NCBI RefSeq assembly: GCF_031119335.1
Contig: NZ_JAVHXT010000016.1
Coordinates: forward strand, 10,639 to 74,638
Direction of reading: 5' to 3'
DNA: 64,000 nt
Source: Pedobacter sp.
Lineage (GTDB): Bacteria > Bacteroidota > Bacteroidia > Sphingobacteriales > Sphingobacteriaceae
Both the position numbers and the translations under genes were made by a program. The notes under the pieces were generated by a model that did no database searches, was not told where the DNA came from, and saw only the letters and a list, made by a program, of their open reading frames with translations. Positions 60,478-64,000 of this stretch are shown piece after piece (the first letter of the stretch is position 1; each line of letters begins with the position of its first letter).

Positions 60478-63045
60478 TTAATCCAATGTCAAATCTATCT
60501 TTTTCAATAAATACCTGTAATGATCTGCAACTTCTCCATTGCTCGTTTGCAGACGTTGCTTAACCAAAGTTCTAACCCTATTCAACTCTGAGATGGCTAA
60601 GGTTTCTACCTTAAATTGCTTATCTGTGCCCACTAAATCCATGTATTGGAAATAAAGCTGCTTATCTGCTTCAACATTCTCAAACAACTCAAAACAATTG
60701 TTATCGTTATTCGAGGTACCCGCAAAACCTTTAGCATTAGCTGCACTTTTCTTTAACGCAGAAAGGTTAATCAATCTATCTACATAAACTGCTTGTATCA
60801 ATTGATCGTAGTAATTTAGCGACTTTCTGCTTTCAGCAAAAGCATCATTTCTAATTTGATTTAGCAGATCGGTAGCGCTATAGCCATTAGTGTTATGCAA
60901 GCCGTTATTGGTTAAATGCACTAACTTACCTACGTTTAACAACTCTGCTTGGAAACTTTTCTTCACCAAACGCTCTACATAAGTGCTTACCGTAACAATA
61001 CGTTTTACACTTCCAGCTTTTTCGTAAATAATCATATCCTTTGGCAAAGCGTTTAACCAAACCGGCAGCTGACGGTATTGCTCTAACATAAAAGCAACAG
61101 CTTCTTCATTTTGCTTTTTCGAAGTGAAACGATAAGTAGGCTGCGCTTGTCCCTGCACCGGATAATACTGAAAAGTACCGCCAACAACCGCTCCTACATG
61201 CCCCAAATATCTATTATACTGATTTAGCACCGCCAAATACATATCTTCCAAATCATCGTATTTCTCACCCGGCTGGTTCATCCAATTACGCATATTACTT
61301 AAAATATAGCGGGTATTTTTCACACCATACCTGCTAGCTTTCACCACATCATCACCTAAACTTTCTCTTTGTGAAGATGGGTCACTTGCATTTACATCGC
61401 CCTCGGCAAACCTATAATTTGGATCATTGGCATGTTTGGCAATCCAAGCATTTAGCGTTTTTGTTTCTTCGTCTGGTGTATTGGCCTCCACATTTTTATA
61501 GCCCCAGCTAATAGCGTACTTATCATAAACACCTAACAACGGCGGCGTTAGCTTCACTCCTTTATCTTCTGGTTGAGCGATGTAATTATTACGGGCATAA
61601 TCCATAATTGAGGGCGTAGTGCCATACTTTTGCGTGAAAGAAGCAGAACGCAACGAATCTACAGGAAATGCGTAAGATGCACCCATGTTGTGACGTAAAC
61701 CTAACGAGTGACCAATTTCGTGAGCTGCAACATAACGAATAGCTTCGCCTAAAACTTCGTCAGATAATTTACCTGAACGTACCGAAGGATCATTGGCTGC
61801 AGTTTGTGCAAATCGCCACTGCGAAAGAATTTGCAGGATATTGTGGTAAATGATAACATCCGATTCTAAAATCTCTCCAGAACGTGGGTCGATAACCGAA
61901 GGACCTTTAGCATTTGGAATAGCCGATGCCGTATATCTAATCACCGAATAACGAATATCTTCTGCATTAAATTTTGGATCATTCAGCGGAACATCCTTAG
62001 CCATGATGGCATTTTTAAATCCGGCAGCTTCGAAAGCAGGCTTCCAATCTTCTACCCCTTTTCTAATGTACTCTTTCCATTTTTGTGGTGTAGATGCATC
62101 TAAATAAAATACAATAGGCTTTGCTGGCTCAACCAATTCACCTCTTTTCATTTTCTCAACATCTTCGGGTTTTGGTTCTAATTTCCATCTATTGATGTAG
62201 GCTTTGCTTCCAGTTGCCTCACTTTCGTTAAACGTGGTGAAAGTTTTGGTGAAATAACCTACCCTATCATCCGCATACCTGCCCATCATTGGTTTTTCTG
62301 GCAGCAACACCATAGATCTGTTCACTAAAATCGAGTAAATATCCTCGGCATTGGTGAAGGTAATCAAGCTACGTACTTCGATGTTTTTATCGAAACTTTG
62401 CACTCCCTCAATGTAAGAACGGTCTGTTTCTACCTTATATTTTTTATCGGGGATACCCATCGCTTTTTGAATGGGATGTTGTGCAAAAGGACTGATATCC
62501 TTTACATCAGCTACAAAAAGCTGTTGAATATCTACGATGGCATTTTTACCATTCTTTCCTTTAGCTTTTATGGGGAAAGACATCAATATAGGATCTAAAG
62601 TTTGCAGTTCTAGCGCTTTTCTAAAGCTAGTATCTACACCAGTAAATTTCAAAGCTACCCTAGAAGTTACTTTTCTAAGGTAAATGTATTTACCATCGGG
62701 CGATTTATCCCATTGCAGCATTAAACCTGGTTGCGCTCGCTCGCCAGCTACCATTTGTTCAAAATCGCTGCTGCTCATGGCTACACGTGTAGAAACCATC
62801 AGCATATCGCGTCTTAACAAGCTATCAGGAATTTCGAAAAAATAACTGTTGTTAGCTTTGTGGCTAATGAACATCCCAGTATCTGAAACTACGCCATCCT
62901 TAAAAAAAGCCTGAAAATTTTTGATACCATCTGTAGCTGTTTTACTAACAATTGCGGTATCTGTAGGTTTTTTCACTTGTGCATTTGCTTGCAAGCAAAG
63001 AAGAAATGCCGTTCCTAATAATAGGATTTTTATGTTGTTGTACAT
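60478..63045 (-). CDS. Large zinc metalloprotease (DUF5117/DUF5118/DUF4953 type)
   Basis: An 855-residue exported protein with signal peptide ending NAQ. The zincin motif is AAHEIGHSLGLRHN near residue 446, with the third ligand H and a following MGASYAFP. The N-terminal 400 residues carry the DUF5117 region (YFFEIPDSLLRRDMLMVSTRV), and the centre the DUF4953/5118 regions. Such proteins are secreted peptidases beside SusC/SusD in Bacteroidota. The SusD-type gene just upstream on the same strand supports a peptide-uptake locus. Confidence 0.87.
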   Translation of the reverse strand: MYNNIKILLLGTAFLLCLQANAQVKKPTDTAIVSKTATDGIKNFQAFFKDGVVSDTGMFISHKANNSYFFEIPDSLLRRDMLMVSTRVAMSSSDFEQMVAGERAQPGLMLQWDKSPDGKYIYLRKVTSRVALKFTGVDTSFRKALELQTLDPILMSFPIKAKGKNGKNAIVDIQQLFVADVKDISPFAQHPIQKAMGIPDKKYKVETDRSYIEGVQSFDKNIEVRSLITFTNAEDIYSILVNRSMVLLPEKPMMGRYADDRVGYFTKTFTTFNESEATGSKAYINRWKLEPKPEDVEKMKRGELVEPAKPIVFYLDASTPQKWKEYIRKGVEDWKPAFEAAGFKNAIMAKDVPLNDPKFNAEDIRYSVIRYTASAIPNAKGPSVIDPRSGEILESDVIIYHNILQILSQWRFAQTAANDPSVRSGKLSDEVLGEAIRYVAAHEIGHSLGLRHNMGASYAFPVDSLRSASFTQKYGTTPSIMDYARNNYIAQPEDKGVKLTPPLLGVYDKYAISWGYKNVEANTPDEETKTLNAWIAKHANDPNYRFAEGDVNASDPSSQRESLGDDVVKASRYGVKNTRYILSNMRNWMNQPGEKYDDLEDMYLAVLNQYNRYLGHVGAVVGGTFQYYPVQGQAQPTYRFTSKKQNEEAVAFMLEQYRQLPVWLNALPKDMIIYEKAGSVKRIVTVSTYVERLVKKSFQAELLNVGKLVHLTNNGLHNTNGYSATDLLNQIRNDAFAESRKSLNYYDQLIQAVYVDRLINLSALKKSAANAKGFAGTSNNDNNCFELFENVEADKQLYFQYMDLVGTDKQFKVETLAISELNRVRTLVKQRLQTSNGEVADHYRYLLKKIDLTLD

Positions 63046-63080
63046 TGAATTTCTTTTTGTGTGTTGTTATACTTATAAAT

Positions 63081-63166
63081 CCTCCCCCTGCCCCCTCTTG
63101 AGGGGGATATACATATTGCCTATGCACCATGTATCTCCCTCTAGAGGGAGAATTAAAGAGGGAGGA
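63081..63166. repeat. CCCTCC-type hairpin repeat
   Basis: CCCCCTCTTGAGGGGG and TCTCCCTCTAGAGGGAGA are hairpins with a shared centre seen also at 54531-54641. It separates the SusD-type and metalloprotease genes. Confidence 0.75.
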
Positions 63167-63188
63167 CTTGGGAAGATTAAATTTACTT

Positions 63189-64000
63189 TTACTCGTAACC
63201 AGGGTTTTGCCTGCCGAATAAATTATTGCCTACCGTTTCCGATTCTGGTATGGGTAAAATGTATTGATTGACATTGGTCACGGTTGGCTTAATTGCAGAA
63301 ATTTTACCAAAGCGGATATTTGCAAACCAATCGCTACCGTTCTCAAAGCATAATTCTTTGATGTATTCTGCATGAATTTCATCTAACAAAGCAGCCTTGG
63401 TTGTCGCTGCCGAAACCCTTGGCGCTCCCCAAGCCCTACTCATAATAGTTTGTAACGGAATTTTAGCATCTGCCAAGGGCGCATCAGAACGTGTTAAACC
63501 TTCTGCTTTAATCAAATACATCTCTACCAAACGGATAAAATATGTTGGTGCAAAAGCTGCCGCATTATTCACCTTGATAATATTATTGCTAGTTGCATTA
63601 AAAGAAGCAGCCACACGTGGGTCACCAGTCATAAAGGTTTTTAACCAAGGACTAACAATTGTTGCATTATTGGTGTAAGTGAATTTTTTACGATCTGCCA
63701 CAAAGGTAACTGCATCTGTAGCACGCATAAATATCATTTCTGTAGAAGTAAAGCCGTCAGCAAATACTCTTGCAAAAGTTGGACTTAAAGAGCGTTTGTT
63801 CTCCAAAATAACTTCATCGGCTAAGGTCGCCGCACTAGCATACTCACCTCTAAACAATAGCACACGAGCTTTTAAAGCTTTAGCAGCAGTTTTTGAAAAT
63901 AAAGTTGACTTAGTGAAATCGGGAGCGTTGGTTATGGCGTAATCTAAATCACTTAAGATTTGTGTGTAAGTTTCTGCAACGGTACTACGTTTGGTGTGTC
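63189..64000 (-). CDS. SusD/RagB-family nutrient-binding lipoprotein, 5' part beyond the window
   Basis: The minus-strand frame stays open to the window edge, so only the C-terminal 270 residues are visible. TYTQILSDLDYAITNAPDF, LFSKTAAKALKARVLLFRGEY, RLVEMYLIKAEGLTRSDAPL and FENGSDWFANIRFGK are SusD TPR and helical signatures. It ends NNLFGRQNPGY. SusD lipoproteins sit on the outer membrane over a SusC TonB receptor and capture oligosaccharides or peptides. The partner SusC gene should lie upstream, outside the window; the downstream metalloprotease suggests a peptide substrate. Confidence 0.88.
   Translation of the reverse strand, partial: HTKRSTVAETYTQILSDLDYAITNAPDFTKSTLFSKTAAKALKARVLLFRGEYASAATLADEVILENKRSLSPTFARVFADGFTSTEMIFMRATDAVTFVADRKKFTYTNNATIVSPWLKTFMTGDPRVAASFNATSNNIIKVNNAAAFAPTYFIRLVEMYLIKAEGLTRSDAPLADAKIPLQTIMSRAWGAPRVSAATTKAALLDEIHAEYIKELCFENGSDWFANIRFGKISAIKPTVTNVNQYILPIPESETVGNNLFGRQNPGYE

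Overview
The window looks like chromosome of a Bacteroidota bacterium of the Sphingobacteriaceae, probably Pedobacter or a close relative. The reasons are AT-rich DNA, promoters of the TTTG / TAnnTTTG type, starts with no Shine-Dalgarno sequence, a SusD-type protein, a TonB receptor with surface lipoproteins, DUF5117-type metalloprotease, DUF3667, ECF sigma with RskA-type anti-sigma, and many short intergenic palindrome families. I see no rRNA, tRNA, CRISPR array, prophage or complete insertion sequence. The genus is an inference.

Layout. 0-3 kb: a lipid A-type acyltransferase cut by the window edge, a family 2 glycosyltransferase and an unknown secreted protein. 3-14.6 kb: mostly housekeeping genes, namely a TlpA-like thioredoxin, aroQ, xerD, an OmpA-like lipoprotein, prmC, a ribD-EamA-yigZ cluster, a nucleoside phosphorylase, galM and galK (divergent), an SPOUT rRNA/tRNA methyltransferase and a YdeI-like protein. 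14.6-16.3 kb: a small outer-membrane barrel and a sirtuin. 16.4-22.9 kb: a complete-looking cobalamin uptake operon on the minus strand, made of a promoter, a cobalamin riboswitch, a BtuB-like TonB receptor, two BtuG-like beta-propeller lipoproteins, a PKD-like surface lipoprotein and a six-helix membrane protein resembling an ECF S-component. This is the most interesting system in the window.

23-30 kb: a serine hydrolase, a 220-bp MITE-like element with target duplication, an acidic disordered protein, a DinB-like protein, two ferritin-like proteins, a fasciclin protein broken by one base, and an ECF sigma / anti-sigma pair in which both genes start with TTG. 30.6-36.6 kb: a heavy-metal RND system in which the pump is fused to its TolC outer-membrane channel. 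36.7-43.3 kb: YceI, a DoxX-like membrane protein with a divergent membrane-anchored AraC regulator, a secreted amidase, a frameshifted small membrane protein, DUF3667, and a luciferase-like oxidoreductase with an ArsR regulator. 43.4-51.8 kb: a two-component system, a ribosome hibernation-like factor and a second RND metal efflux system with separate TolC, adaptor and pump genes.

52-64 kb: a cysteine-rich secreted protein, pdxJ with an EamA transporter, a lipoprotein, two membrane proteins (one a CPBP protease), gcvP, and a SusD-type protein followed by a large zinc metalloprotease at the right edge.

Between genes there are at least five dispersed repeat families, several of them perfect palindromes, and some sit directly upstream of core promoters. 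Two genes (fasciclin near 27.9 kb and the small membrane protein near 40.9 kb) each look intact except for one missing base, so base-level sequencing accuracy should be considered.
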